This document shows, piece after piece, positions 1 to 10,940 of a stretch of DNA of 64,000 nt. The notes under the pieces were generated by a model. That model saw only the letters and a list, made by a program, of their open reading frames with translations, was not told the origin of the DNA and made no database searches. Positions within the stretch are counted from its first letter, which is position 1, and every line of letters starts with the position of its first letter. The translations under genes and the position numbers were made by a program. Source of the stretch: Chenopodium formosanum (taxonomy: Eukaryota; Streptophyta; Magnoliopsida; Caryophyllales; Amaranthaceae); assembly GCA_024500155.1 (NCBI GenBank), contig CM044869.1:38441398-38505397 (forward strand), in the 5' to 3' direction.

Positions 1-1598
1 TTTAATGCGTGGATAAGACGCTTAATAAGATTGAAAGTTTGCATGAATGCTTTTAAATTTCAAACTTATTATGTTATTTTCTTGATAAATGGTTATACTT
101 TGCACTTATATTTGCTAGAATTCCAAATCAAACTATATTGTTTTCCATGATTTGGTAAAGGAAATCATTGAGAATAGTTCTCAAAGAAAGGAAAGGCATT
201 TCTAAAATACAATTCTCAAAAATGACTTTTATAAGTCCGAAAGGACGATTGGACATCATGTATTCAAAATACTAGGTAGTTTTGATAAACATGAAGTATT
301 AAGTTGAAAACTCAAATTGTCAACCAACATATCTTTTCGCTTTATACACTAATGAGTACAACTCATTGATGTATTAATTCAAGTACGAATTAAGGAAAAG
401 ATGGAATTTTGTTATACGGCGCACTAGATGCTTAATTATGCCTAACAAAGTATAAAAGTCAAATCTCTTAAAGAAATGGTTCTTAAAGATTATGAGATGA
501 AGTATGATAAGAAATATAGGAAACAAGGAACAAAGAAAAGGAATAAAATTTCATTTCTACTAAAGAGTTCATGTTATTAGAGTTAACTTAGCAATTTATT
601 GTCTTCACAAGTATCAGATACTGCTTGAGTGTTCCACTTTGAAAGTGACCTCAAACTATTGAAGTTAAGCTAAGTTATTGACTTACAAGCTTAGAATGAA
701 GCAAGAAGTGCTACATCAGTTGTAAGGTCGTATGCTTTGTTTAAAGACCTTTTAAAGTCTAAGGCTGCTGGAACAAATAATGGTTATTATTATGTTCCAT
801 AATCAGCAAATAATCTGTTTACACATGGAAAGACTCACATTTAATGTAAAGAGCAATAGCTGCAAATTTTTTTAATTTTTTTTAAACGCCATGGTTGTCT
901 AAACCATGAGTCAAGAATGCTTAATTATAAACAAACATTTCTCTAACATGAATAACTCACATAGTTCAAATCATAGGCATGATTTGTGTTCCGAACATCT
1001 TTAGCAATGTCACATTAACAAGGACGTAATCAAGGCTATATAGGCTCTTGACAGTTGATCGATAAGGAAACGTTCTAAGACAAGAAAGTCTTATTTGTTA
1101 AAAACCAACAAAGCAAAGAGCTATTGTTCTTGACATAGACAATTGACTCTAAAAGCTAAAGAGGATTCAATTACTTCAACGTTTCACGAAGAATTTGAAA
1201 GAATATCGCTATATTCATCAAATGTGAACATAGTTGACCTTGAGTAGCTCAAAGGTTTAGTGAAGTATAGAATCGACTTGGCAAGATATCAAACAACGTC
1301 TAGATTAGATCGAGCGATGTTTGCTTGAGCTAAGCGTGACAATCACAAAGTTATGAATTGAAATTTTTATAAATAACCCCACAAAGAACATAGTGTGTCT
1401 TCATGGAGACCTCGATGCCATTTGCAAATGACTCGAACGATGATGGATCACATCCCTCCCTATAAAACTCTTAAATATTTGCACAAATGACTACTGTTAC
1501 ACTAAACAAAATGTCAGAGCTAAGAAAGGACACCATGTTAAGTTATGGATAGAATTAACTTCTAAATGTCTTTTCAAGTATATGTTTAAGTCTCTTAG

Positions 1599-1734
1599 TC
1601 TCAGTGGGAGCTCACTGGCTCAGTGGGAGCTAAGTAACTCAGTGGGAGCTCACCGGCTTAACAAGAGCTAGCTGGCTCAGTAGGAGCTTAATTGCTCATT
1701 AAAGGCTAAGATAGCTCAAGTGGGAGCTAACTGT
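1599..1734 (+). repeat. Short tandem repeat, about 20 bp x 7, PPT-like unit
   Basis: Seven imperfect units of 18-20 bp follow each other, each built around CTCAGTGGGAGCTA. The core resembles the element's own polypurine tract (AAGTGGGAGA at 4833-4842). The related decayed copy at 16258-18100 shows only one such unit, near 18085, so the array expanded locally in this copy. Confidence 0.8.
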
Positions 1735-4700
1735 TTGTTTCACAATGAACTTTTACCCAAAGACTATACACATGTCTCTTTGTAAGCATTCAAGTGAGAC
1801 TACGGGCATTACCTCCACAACCTAATTGAGAACATAATGTTTGTTGCTCTAAGTGGTGTCCTTCTAGAAAGTAACACATTTTCAGAACGACAAGTGGGAG
1901 AAAAATGAACTTGATGACCATCGAGATTAGCAACAAACTAGAACTGAGAATCTTGGAAGACCTTACAAGGGCTTCGTGAGAATACTTGATCAAGAATACT
2001 CAAAAGGACTTTACGAGTGCCTTAAAAGAGAATTCATTACTCACAAAACTTCTGAAAAGTTGGAGTAAGATCAACATAATGAAAGGGCTTTAAAAGCACC
2101 TTGAAACTCAGTGTTTGATGCAATTAGCACGTATAGGTAAAAATTCACCAAAGGTTTGGGTTGAATCCTATAAATTTTCTATTAATTTAAAAAAAAAACC
2201 TTAGACTTACAAGCATACTATTTACTATTAGATAGTAAGGGAATAATGCCTTGTAAGATAGCTACGACAAATCCAAATTCCGAATAATGGTTAGAGGCCA
2301 TAAAATCCGAAATAGACTCCATGTTTGAAAATTATGTTTAAAACTTTATTAATTTGCATGAAGGGTGAAAGACCCATCGATTGCAACTAAGTTTTCAAGG
2401 AGAAAACTAACAAATGTGGAAATGTATATGCATACATAATTAGATTGGTTGAAAAGGATATAATTAAATTCACGGAGTTGATTTTAATAAAAACCTATTA
2501 ACCAATCGGAATGCTCAAGTCTTTTCGTCATTATTCTAGCAAAATTGCACATATGAAATATGGCAAAATAGATACCAAAACCGCCTTCCTAAAATAGGAT
2601 TTTGGAAGTGACTATGAAAATAGTCTAAGGGTTTTGAAAATCTAAATAATGCTAGATTTAAAAGCACGCTCAAGAAATCCATTATGGGATTGAAGGTAGC
2701 ATTGTACAAAGGAATTGGAACGTGTTTTCTCATAGAGTTAATTAAAAGAATTAGCTTATTAAGAAACATAGAAGTTCTTATGGATAAGAATTTTAGTGGG
2801 AGCAAGAGTCAATCTTGTAAGGTCTACAAGAAGTTTACGAACTCTGTTGTAAATTAACTATCAAATGCTAAATGCTTAGATTTGAAAGTATTTTCGACAA
2901 TGGACCAAGCAAAAGATGATACTTAGTACATATTGGGAATTAAGATCTAGTGTATAGACGTAATAAAATGTTTGAACGAGTAAAGGAATTTACCGTGTTA
3001 AACATGAATTGAAGGACTTAATAGGCTTTCGATCAGTATGTATAAAACTAAGTAACTGTTTGAACTAAGTATAAGATAGGCTAAATACTAAGTCAAACAA
3101 GAAAGAATCTAGTAGAGACTTTCAACCATATCACATAGCAAACATTTTAGCAAGACTCGGTGAAACTGGATGAGCTAAAAGGTCACATGAATGGAATTGA
3201 GAATAATTCTTCAATTGAAACCATCGTGTATGCTATGGAGTTGTCACATAATTTACAAGTTTGGAGCATGAGAAGAATAAAGTACCAATCAAAAGAAATC
3301 TAAGTCATGGACCGTTAGATTATGATCAAGAACATCCAAAGTACTTGGATAAGTAAAAGGGATGGGTTATTGACGCATGGAAACAAATGTAATTTGAGAA
3401 TTGATGTTGTAAGCACAAACCTTAACAAGGATCGGATCCTTAACAAGGAAGCCATTTATAAGCACGAGCTAGCAATGAGTCGTGGCTTGAGAATGGTAAG
3501 ATGGACTTATATCCATGTGTAATATACGGGAATTTAAGGTAAATTTCCATGATTTCAAGGGATTAGGGTATCCCAAATCATTGTGAGTCATTTGGAGTGA
3601 AACCCAAGCAAAGCATCATTAGGAACTCTACTAAAATATATGTTGACAATATTGTTGTTGCCTTAAAAGCAATAACAACAAGAAACTTTTTCTATGGAAA
3701 GTTCGTTGTTGAACGTTATTGATAGTAGGTTGTCAAGTTGAAGATCTCAGATCATGAAAATGAGTGGGAGCCATGACTTGGAAAATAAATCATAAATCAC
3801 ATATAATCCATGACACTCTCAAATTTTATCATCTTATTATGTAAGTGATCAATAATGAAGATGCTAAGATTTGCAAAGTAACCATAACTAGACCTACGTA
3901 AAAAGTGAACGACAACGTTCACAATTGCATGAAAGAAATCAAGCATATTAAATATGGGTGTGATTTCTATAAATTTTTTATAAAGAGTATTACTCTTAAA
4001 ACATTTGGAAAAACCATTTATCATAAGATGAACCATTCAGGTTTTGGAGTAATTTAATTTCATGCAATTTTATCACTCCGGTTCCATTTAATTGTGGTTA
4101 AGAATTAAATTATGAGTCCATTCGATTTAGAAAAATATTCAAAATAGGGTATCAATACCAGTCTTGGATAAAGAAACACCTATTAAGTGAACATTGAATA
4201 TTATAATCGAAAATTATCCCTAATCGAGGTCATTTAAATTAATAACCGCTTAAGATTAGTGTGTAGTTTTATTTATATTACCGTTTCTTGTGCTATAAGG
4301 ACATTATTGTCGTAAATCATTTGCACAGGTATTGGTTTAGAACCATACTGGATCTACCTATGAGAATACTTTAAGAGATTTAAAAATGGTCATAAGTATA
4401 CTTCTCATTATGGCTATCGGAACCTCTTTCCTCGACCATGAGTATTGTGATTTCTCTTGTTTTAGTACTAGTCCGCTTTGATGTTCGTCAAACCTCTGCC
4501 GTACATGGGGATTATAACGGCAACAATCGGGCGGCTAGGTCCTCTTAATAAGAGAAGCTTACATTACAAGACTGGAAATGTCCCCCTACTAACAATAGGG
4601 AACATGTCTTTGTTGTTTACAAGGCCTCTCGAAGAGCGAGACTGTGAAAATGCATGGCCGTGCTCAGATGGATTATAGAAATCATTTGTTTATTGACAGT

Positions 4701-4830
4701 CAAACTCGGATTACGAGAAACACTTCTGGACGTAATAAGGATAACGAATAATCTTACCTTATAGTTCATAAAGAGACATTAAGTGACATAGGAAAAAGGC
4801 TATACACTAAAAGCGCACTTGTCCCGAAGG

Positions 4831-4843
4831 ACAAGTGGGAGAT
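4831..4843 (+). other. Copia polypurine tract
   Basis: A purine-rich run (ACAAGTGGGAGAT) lies directly before the LTR start TGAAAGG. This is the expected primer for plus-strand DNA synthesis. The same sequence lies, inverted, next to the minus-strand LTR at 45508. Confidence 0.75.
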
Positions 4844-6138
4844 TGAAAGGAATGGTGTCCTTTGAACAAGTGTATTATTCCGATAGAGGGTTCGGAGCTA
4901 TTGAAAAGCTATTTATTCAGTAAGTTCAAGTGATCGGAATGCCTAGGTAGAGGCCGCTTCCGATCAGTAATATTAATGTATAATTAATATTACAGCTTAA
5001 TCTTGACTGAACCCTTTCAGTCACACCTAAGAAACTAACGATCCGACATGACGAATTAATCCGAAGAGAATTAATGAATCACTCAAGTATTGTGAACAAA
5101 TACGTCGGATTTCGAGCTTAGAGCGTCGAAACCAAATCTTAAAAGTCGAGCCAACATTTAGGAATTGACGAGACGAGAAAATGCTTCAAGTAACAAGTAA
5201 AAACTCTAGCCGCGCGAAAGGCTAAGGTAGCGCGCCATGTGGCAGTGTGCCATGGTGGCAACGTACCACGTGGGCAGCCACCAAGTCTCAGCACGCCAGA
5301 GCGGCTACGTCAATGTCCCTGTGGAAGCTAGAACTCTAAGGAAGATTTTTTCTCGGCAGAGAAGAGGGGACAAGCTCTATGCTTAGCCTACCTCGTAATA
5401 AGAACCCTCAAAAACATGTAGTAGCGTGCCACAGTGGCAGCGCGCCACGTTCGCAGTGCCATGTGGCAAGGGTCGCGGATCCGAGTTATGGGTCATGGAC
5501 GCGGGCCAAGGTGGCGACTCAACCGAACCCATCTTGGGACCCCAGGTTGGGTGCCACATGGTTAGCTCACAATGGATTTGAGTTGCCTTGGGGAGCAAGT
5601 GAGGAAGTGGTCCTCACCTAACCATGTGACACTTGTTAATTAGTTATTCCTTGGTTTATTTAACTAGGAATTGAATTCAACATTCTTTCCATGTGGGATC
5701 TTTTTGTTAAAAAGTCCCACATTGAAAGATGAGTGGAATTCACAAGGAAGCACTCCTTATAAAAAGCTAAGGCATAGCTGGGGATTGTTCACTTGAGTAA
5801 CAGCTCAATTAGGAATCTCCATTTGAGAGAAAACCTATAAGCTCATTAATTACTTGGGTAGTCTTTTTGGTCGGACTTGGCTAACATCCAAGTAGTAGAC
5901 CGCTTGGGTCGAGTTGTGGGTGGACTTCGCGTTAGAGGTCCTTGCCATTTGTGAGGCTCGGCTTTTCTCAAGAGCTCTATCTGGTTGAGCAAAGCACGCT
6001 ACAAAGGTAATTTAGTCTTTTTGGTAATTTAGTCTTTTCTCTATTCTTGTTATTTATGCATTTTTTTATATGAATTGTGAGTTTTTCTTGGGCTCGGGTT
6101 TTATTTCCACGGTGAGTCGGACTTATCGAAACCCAACA
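4844..6138 (+). mobile_element. Copia 3' LTR (1295 bp)
   Basis: Starts TGAAAGGAATGG and ends CGAAACCCAACA. The start matches the LTR at 56621 and, inverted, the LTR ending at 45507; the end matches 58054 and, inverted, 44360. The polypurine tract directly to the left makes this the 3' LTR of the element covering 1-4843. A TATA-like TTATAAAAAG lies at 5757-5766. A GC-rich block with repeated GTGGCA/GCGCGCCA motifs occupies about 5210-5560. Short ORFs on both strands at 5379-5621 are products of this GC-rich stretch, not genes. The outer flank GAAGT (6139-6143) is the expected target-site copy; its partner lies left of the window. Confidence 0.9.
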
Positions 6139-8296
6139 GAAGTTTCCCAAGTTTTAGTTGCCCAACTATCTATACATCGTGGGCAACACGCAGCTTTCTG
6201 CTATGTGCTTATGCTCTACTCATGAGTCTGGTATGATTTGTCTTTGTTTTCTCTAGGTGTTTTCTACTTTTCATTTGTGTGTGCTATTTGTTCTTATGCC
6301 TTTCTTTTTTCCTCTATGCCTGTCTGACTCTTTAGGTTATGATAAGCTAGATAGGCGCATTCTTGGGCTAAAAGATAATTGGAAGGGTCCTATCACTACT
6401 ACCCCTGATAATCCTCCCGAACTTTTCGAAATCCTGGAGGTTCATGCTGGTGCATTGAAGGGTGAGATCTGTTTGGCTCCAGCTGAATTGAGAGCTGTAT
6501 TTGGCATTGTGACCGCTGTTGATCAGGTAAGGTCTGGCCGAGCTAAGGCTAAGCCTTCATCTTCTACTGTTGGAAGTCGATGGGAAGTCCGTAATAGGCC
6601 GAAGAGGATGTTACTTCGGGATTTGAGGCGTTAGTGGCATAGGGCGTTTCTTCATCTGAGAGGCACCCTGCTGCGGCTTTAGCCCAGGTGGCACCTCAGC
6701 CTTCCGTAGTAAGTGAACTGGTTATACAAGCTTTTGGTGACCCTAAAAATGATAATGCTGATAATATTGCTGACAGCGTTTTTGAATTTCCCCTAGAGAA
6801 GGAGATTGAAGTTGATGCTGCGTTGGGTGAAAAACCCACAACTTCTGCTGAGCTTGTTATACTCTATTTTACAAGCATTGGTACTACCATAGTTGCTAAG
6901 GAAACTGTATTTCCTCTTACTAAGGCTTCTGCCTTTCTTCTACCCGATGAGACTATGATGGAACTTCCTAAGATTACGCCCCACTCAACTAGGCTTTGAG
7001 GCCATTTGTGAAGTGCCAACAAGGGAGGGCACTCTCAGCCTGTGGGATCATATAAGCTAGATCATCCAGTTATTGACTTGGAGGATGACCCTGTGATTTC
7101 TCCCTCAGGTGATGCCGACTAGCCTACTGCCAAAAGGGCTTGTACTTCTTCTACGCTCGATCCTCTTGCCTCCCACTCTGCCAATACTGGGCTTCCTAGT
7201 GATAATGATATTAAGGAAACTGGTACTCATAATTCCAGTGAACTTCATTGTTGTGTTCACCGGTTCTTAAGTGATGCGTTCGAGAATCCTCAATCTACAA
7301 CTTCTATCTCAGCTGGCGGTACTGTCCGCCCCACTGGACCTATATTATTCGGGGAGGTGCCCACTGATGCCTCTCGTCGTCCTTTGTTGTGCCTTGTTGG
7401 GGCTGAGAATGCTCCATTTCGTCCTTCGATGAACGTTCGGGTTAATGAATCTCTATTTGTGGATACCGTCTTACTCAGGGTCTTCGTCTTCCTGCTGATT
7501 CTACTAGAGGTTCAGTTAGTCTTCTAGCAGCCACTGCATGTCATGACCTGCAAAAGGTTAGCTTATATGCCCTGGTTTTTCCTTTGCTTTCTTTTTCTCT
7601 TTTTTCTTCTTATTTTTGCCGCTTTGCTTATTTTTGTCTTTTTTATTTGCTTGCAGCTCACTAAATCTGTTAGTGATTCGGCTAATACCTTGCTTACGAT
7701 GGAGAAGGAGTATCAGAATAAGAATGCAACCCTTATTGAGAAGGATAAAGAGGTTCAATTGGCTCGCACAGAGAAGGATGCGATGGCTGGCGAGGTGATT
7801 CCCCTAAGAGAGAGAGCAGATGCTCTACAGCTTTAGCTAGAGGAATTCCAGCCCCTCAAGACTAAACTAGCAGACTGTGAGAGGTAGCTAGAAGTATCCC
7901 AAACTAGGGTGCAATCACTGGAAGCTGAGATGGCCAGCCTACAGGCTGGGAAGGAAGGCGAGCTTAAGGCTGCTAAAAAGGAGGCAATTAGGTTTTTTTG
8001 TACAATCGCCAGCTTTTGCTAAGCCACTTGCTGATCGTCATGATGGGGGCTGGGAGGCTACGACTCGCTGCGTGAGCGGCTTCTATAGGGGAAGTGTGGA
8101 GCAGCAGGCTCGTTTTAACGCCTTTTGGGCTAAGATCGATGCTGCTGGGGAAGCTGAGTATCATAATCTGCCTGTTGACCACTCCCGCGTTATTAATTAC
8201 AAAGTCCCCAACCACGTTTTGCCGAATTTGGAAGTGCCCTTCTGTCTTGATGTCGCTGCTGCCATTGGAGTGGAGACTTTGACTAATGAGTAACAA
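6139..8296 (+). pseudogene. Broken antisense ORF (aORF) of a Tat-like gypsy element
   Basis: Pieces of one spliced gene lie in several frames. An acidic, Ser/Thr-rich part covers about 6350-7500. A clear intron (7557-7656, GTTAGC...TTGCAG, pyrimidine-rich) follows. A coiled-coil exon rich in Glu, Lys and Leu starts LTKSVSDSANTLL and runs to about 7980. A last part starts GFYRGSVEQQARF (8080-8290) and ends at 8293-8295. The intron-then-coiled-coil layout matches the copies at 19.6-23.2 and 31.2-34.1 kb. Several stops and frameshifts are present. The 5' part, including the conserved globular domain seen in the other copies, is cut off by the copia LTR at 6138. It is antisense to the gag remnant at 8830-9250, as expected for Tat antisense ORFs. 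Function of the protein is unknown. Confidence 0.7.
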
Positions 8297-8829
8297 AGAT
8301 TTTGGCGGCTATCCCCCCCTTCCTCCAGCGTTCATCGGAGTTTCCTTCTCCTAGGTCTGTAGTTACTAGGTAATGCTTATCGTTGTCTTTGGGGTGTATA
8401 GCCACCAAAGATTGTATTTTATATGTGTTTTTGTCTAAGAATTTATATTTCTGCCTTACTTGGTTTGTCTAGCTTAACTTGAATTTCTTCGATTCTCTGA
8501 CTGCTTTGCTGAATGTTTCTTCATCTTGATGGATGAGAATTCAGTTTATGAATTCTTTATCTTTTGGTTGAATGTTTGCTCTCCCATGGTGGGTAAAGAT
8601 TCAACTCGTTAGTATATGCATCTAATAACTTTTCTACTATCTTGCCTGTTTTACTTAATTTTGTTACTGGTCTGCCTTAGATCTGTTGTTAAGTCATGGT
8701 ATAGCAGTACCTAGACCTTGACTTAGCAATCCCTCTTTCTTTCTAGGTGAAATCACGTAGGTTGGGTTTCCCGCTGCGTTTAGCTTTCTTGCTCCCTTAC
8801 TTGATTGTTTGGGGATTTATTAGCTTTAT
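8297..8829. other. Tat-like internal noncoding stretch
   Basis: T-rich sequence between the end of the antisense ORF and the gag remnant. I see no gene. In a complete Tat element the pol genes would lie between gag and the antisense ORF, so this position marks a deletion or a pol-less derivative. Confidence 0.4.
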
Positions 8830-9250
8830 CACTTTCATGTCTGGGTGAGGACTTAGTTTCATGCCTCTGATCTTCTCAGCATGTGGAGATTTTCTTACCA
8901 ACTGACCCTTGATGGAGCCAATCGTCCTCTTATTGATCAGATCCTTGATCTCCCCTTTGAAACTAGTCATGAATTTTATGAGTTTGTCTCTAGTGACGGG
9001 AGCCTTTCCTCTTGCCGCCTGGTATGGTTTAGCCGGTTGTCCGGATGACTAGCTCGGACCTGCTTGGTCATTGCCCTGCTCCAAGGTTTCCTTGGGACGG
9101 ATGCACCGTGTTCTGAGTGACCTATCAGAGGCCACATGTGTTTCGACTTCAAAATTGTTATCGGTATCATGGTTCGGATGGACCTCCCCATCGACTATAC
9201 GCCATGTGGGTTCATGAGGTGATACAGACTGTTGTGAAACCATCTTAGAG
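8830..9250 (-). pseudogene. Probable Tat gag remnant (N-terminal part)
   Basis: On the minus strand a frame starts near MVSQQSVSPHEPTW (9240), stops once near 9050, and continues with a basic stretch including RDKLIKFMTSFKGEI and KGQLVRKSPHAEKIRGM. Short hydrophilic N-terminal gag segments that precede the core are typical of Tat elements. It starts about 20-30 bp inside the LTR end at 9268, where gag should begin. No zinc knuckle or core gag domain is visible. The assignment rests mainly on position and composition and could be wrong. Confidence 0.4.
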
Positions 9251-9267
9251 GTACTCTCCCCACATAC

Positions 9268-9454
9268 TGTGCCAAATATTTTGGGGTTTTCCATCTCTCT
9301 CGGGAGAGTTACGTCACCAAGTGATGTGAGGTGGACTAGGGTCGTTACGCTAATCCTTCTAAGTCAAACAAAATTTGTAATCAAACCTACTCCTTGTATA
9401 AGGGCAAGTCCGATTCGAACCACGAGGAACGAGGGGGAGAATGTTATAGCCTAA
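9268..9454 (-). mobile_element. Tat LTR, terminal part (left piece of split 5' LTR)
   Basis: The segment CTCGGGAGAGTTACGTCACC at 9299-9318 aligns with the same place in the Tat LTR at 30347 (CTCGGGATAGTTACGTTAAC). The start TGTGCC gives the expected TG end. The rest of this LTR appears at 13051-13453, beyond an inserted Athila-like fragment. Confidence 0.55.
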
Positions 9455-10925
9455 TGTCAAGCTATTTCGAAGAATAAGAGGTAGTTTGAAGTAGGACTAA
9501 GGTCTAAAACAACTAAAAAATGTAGAAATTCAATATAACGAGCACTAGGGATTTAGAATCCACATATAATTGTGATAATCATGCCAATTGAGGAAAGTTC
9601 AATCAATCCAAATGTTGTAAAGGAGGATTGTAATTGCAATCAATAGGATTCAAAAGGCTGTCTCCTAGAAGTCAAACTAGGGTTCACTATGGATGACTAG
9701 AAAGAAGAATCACAAATCAAAATCAATCAATTAAAGCATTTCCTAAATCAAGGGTTCATGTCATTAGAAATCACAATGCAATCTAGCTTGAATATCAAGA
9801 TTGATCACTCCATATCAATTCAATCACATGCACAATTCTATCAACCAATTTAATCACAACATTCAAATCAATCAAAATCCATCAACTAGCTTAGAAATGA
9901 TCATCATTCATGTATGGTTCATCATCTCCCTAGCAAGTAGTCTACTCACTAAGCATATTAAGATTGAAGAACAAAACTAAGTGAATCCCAATCATCATCA
10001 TCTTAAACTAAATCAAGTAGAAATTCAAATTAATCAAACTTTAAACCCAAAGATCAACAATCAAACAATCATACATGAATCAAGAGCAAAAACAGACAAT
10101 AAAGAAGAATTAAAGGAAGAAAATCTCACTAAATATCATTGATTAAGGAAGAAATCCACACTTGATTGAAGCAATGTTGTAATACAAATCCAACCCAAAA
10201 ACTTCTACCTCTACTTTCACTATAACTTCTCTCTAATTTCTCTCTCTAAAAACTAAGCAAATGAGATAATCCAAAGTTGGTCCCCAAAAGGAACAAGAGT
10301 ATATATAAAAAGGAGAAAAACAAGTCAACAACGCCCTCTCCTTTAACTTTCGTGGGCGCAAAAAAATGGGAACGGACGATGTAACAACCTCCGCGAGCTG
10401 TCTAGGAAAGTGTCATGCCCGTGCCCGCGGTTAGGGCATGACAAATCCCCTACTACCAAGTTGCTTCAGTGGTCCGCGGTCTCTCCATTACTACCGTGCC
10501 CGCAACCAGACCGCGGGTTGCTATTGCCTCAAATCTCCACAAAGTGCACAGGTGCCGCACCCATGGCTACTGTAGCCCGCGCCCGTGGCTTCTGGAAATG
10601 CTGCGCGCCCTCTCCAAGTTCTCTCCAAGGCCGCGTAAGGGGATTGTTTTTTCCTTTTCTTTTTTCTTGAAACTCTTCCTAATCCCAATTCAAAGCCAAC
10701 TCCTTAAGTACCTACAAAAGTCATAAAAGAAAGGAGATAGAAGAGAAAGAGAACCAAGTAAAAGGGAAACATAAGAAAATCCAAATAAAGGAAAGAAAAA
10801 CGCGAAGTAAGAGAGGATAAGAGAAACTAAAGAAGAAAAGATCAAACCAAGCAAAGAAAGCTATGAAAATAGAGTAAAAATGCTCTAAAAGACTACCCAA
10901 TGAGTGCCATATATGTCACGCATCA
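9455..10925 (-). mobile_element. Athila-like 3' LTR, minus strand (element C)
   Basis: Read on the minus strand it starts TGATGCGTGAC and ends AGCTTGACA. It is followed on the high side by a polypurine tract (CCCCCAAGC on plus), exactly as at 48348 and 53415. A TATA-like TATATATAAAAA lies at 10300-10311 (minus strand TTTTTATATATA). A GC-rich block follows upstream of it at about 10345-10640. Short plus-strand ORFs at 10410-10726 come from this block and are not genes. The left flank CCTAA (9450-9454) is a possible target-site copy; the right partner is missing because the element is truncated. Confidence 0.75.
10345..10640. repeat. GC-rich block in U3 of Athila-like LTR (element C)
   Basis: An island in otherwise AT-rich DNA, with repeated GTGCCCGCGG, CCGCGGGT and GCCCGCGCCCG motifs. 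It lies directly upstream of the minus-strand TATA box. Equivalent blocks occur in the LTRs at 36020, 46791 and 51848. Confidence 0.7.
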
Positions 10926-10940
10926 AATTCCCCCAAGCTA
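10926..10940 (-). other. Polypurine tract of element C
   Basis: AATTCCCCCAAGCTA on plus, i.e. a G-rich purine run on minus, abuts the LTR end. The same tract abuts the LTRs at 48349 and 53416. Confidence 0.7.

Larger units (their letters stand above)
1..4843 (+). mobile_element. Decayed Ty1/copia internal region (copy 1), left end outside window
   Basis: No long ORF survives, but the order of landmarks matches the intact copia element at 56621-64000. Positions 1-60 resemble the leader just before its gag. Positions 690-740 resemble the end of the protease region. 1430-1460 resembles the integrase NRTLLDM stretch, 1860-1930 resembles 62936-63020, 2270-2340 matches the pre-RT stretch at 63262-63310, and 2930-2955 matches the late-RT stretch at 63905. 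Most of gag is missing. From about 3600 to 4830 lies a long 3' noncoding region, which is shared with 45508-46790 on the other strand. Many indels and stops rule out function. The family assignment is secure; exact homologous boundaries are approximate. Confidence 0.85.

Noticed and set aside
5379..5621. Overlapping plus and minus ORFs near 5.4-5.6 kb
   Set aside because: They lie inside the U3 GC-rich part of the copia LTR, and the related LTR at 44857-45335 shows a similar set.
7543..7836. ORF with a hydrophobic N-terminal segment that looks like a membrane anchor or signal peptide
   Set aside because: The hydrophobic part is translated intron (7557-7656, T-rich with GT-AG ends); only the coiled-coil part is coding.
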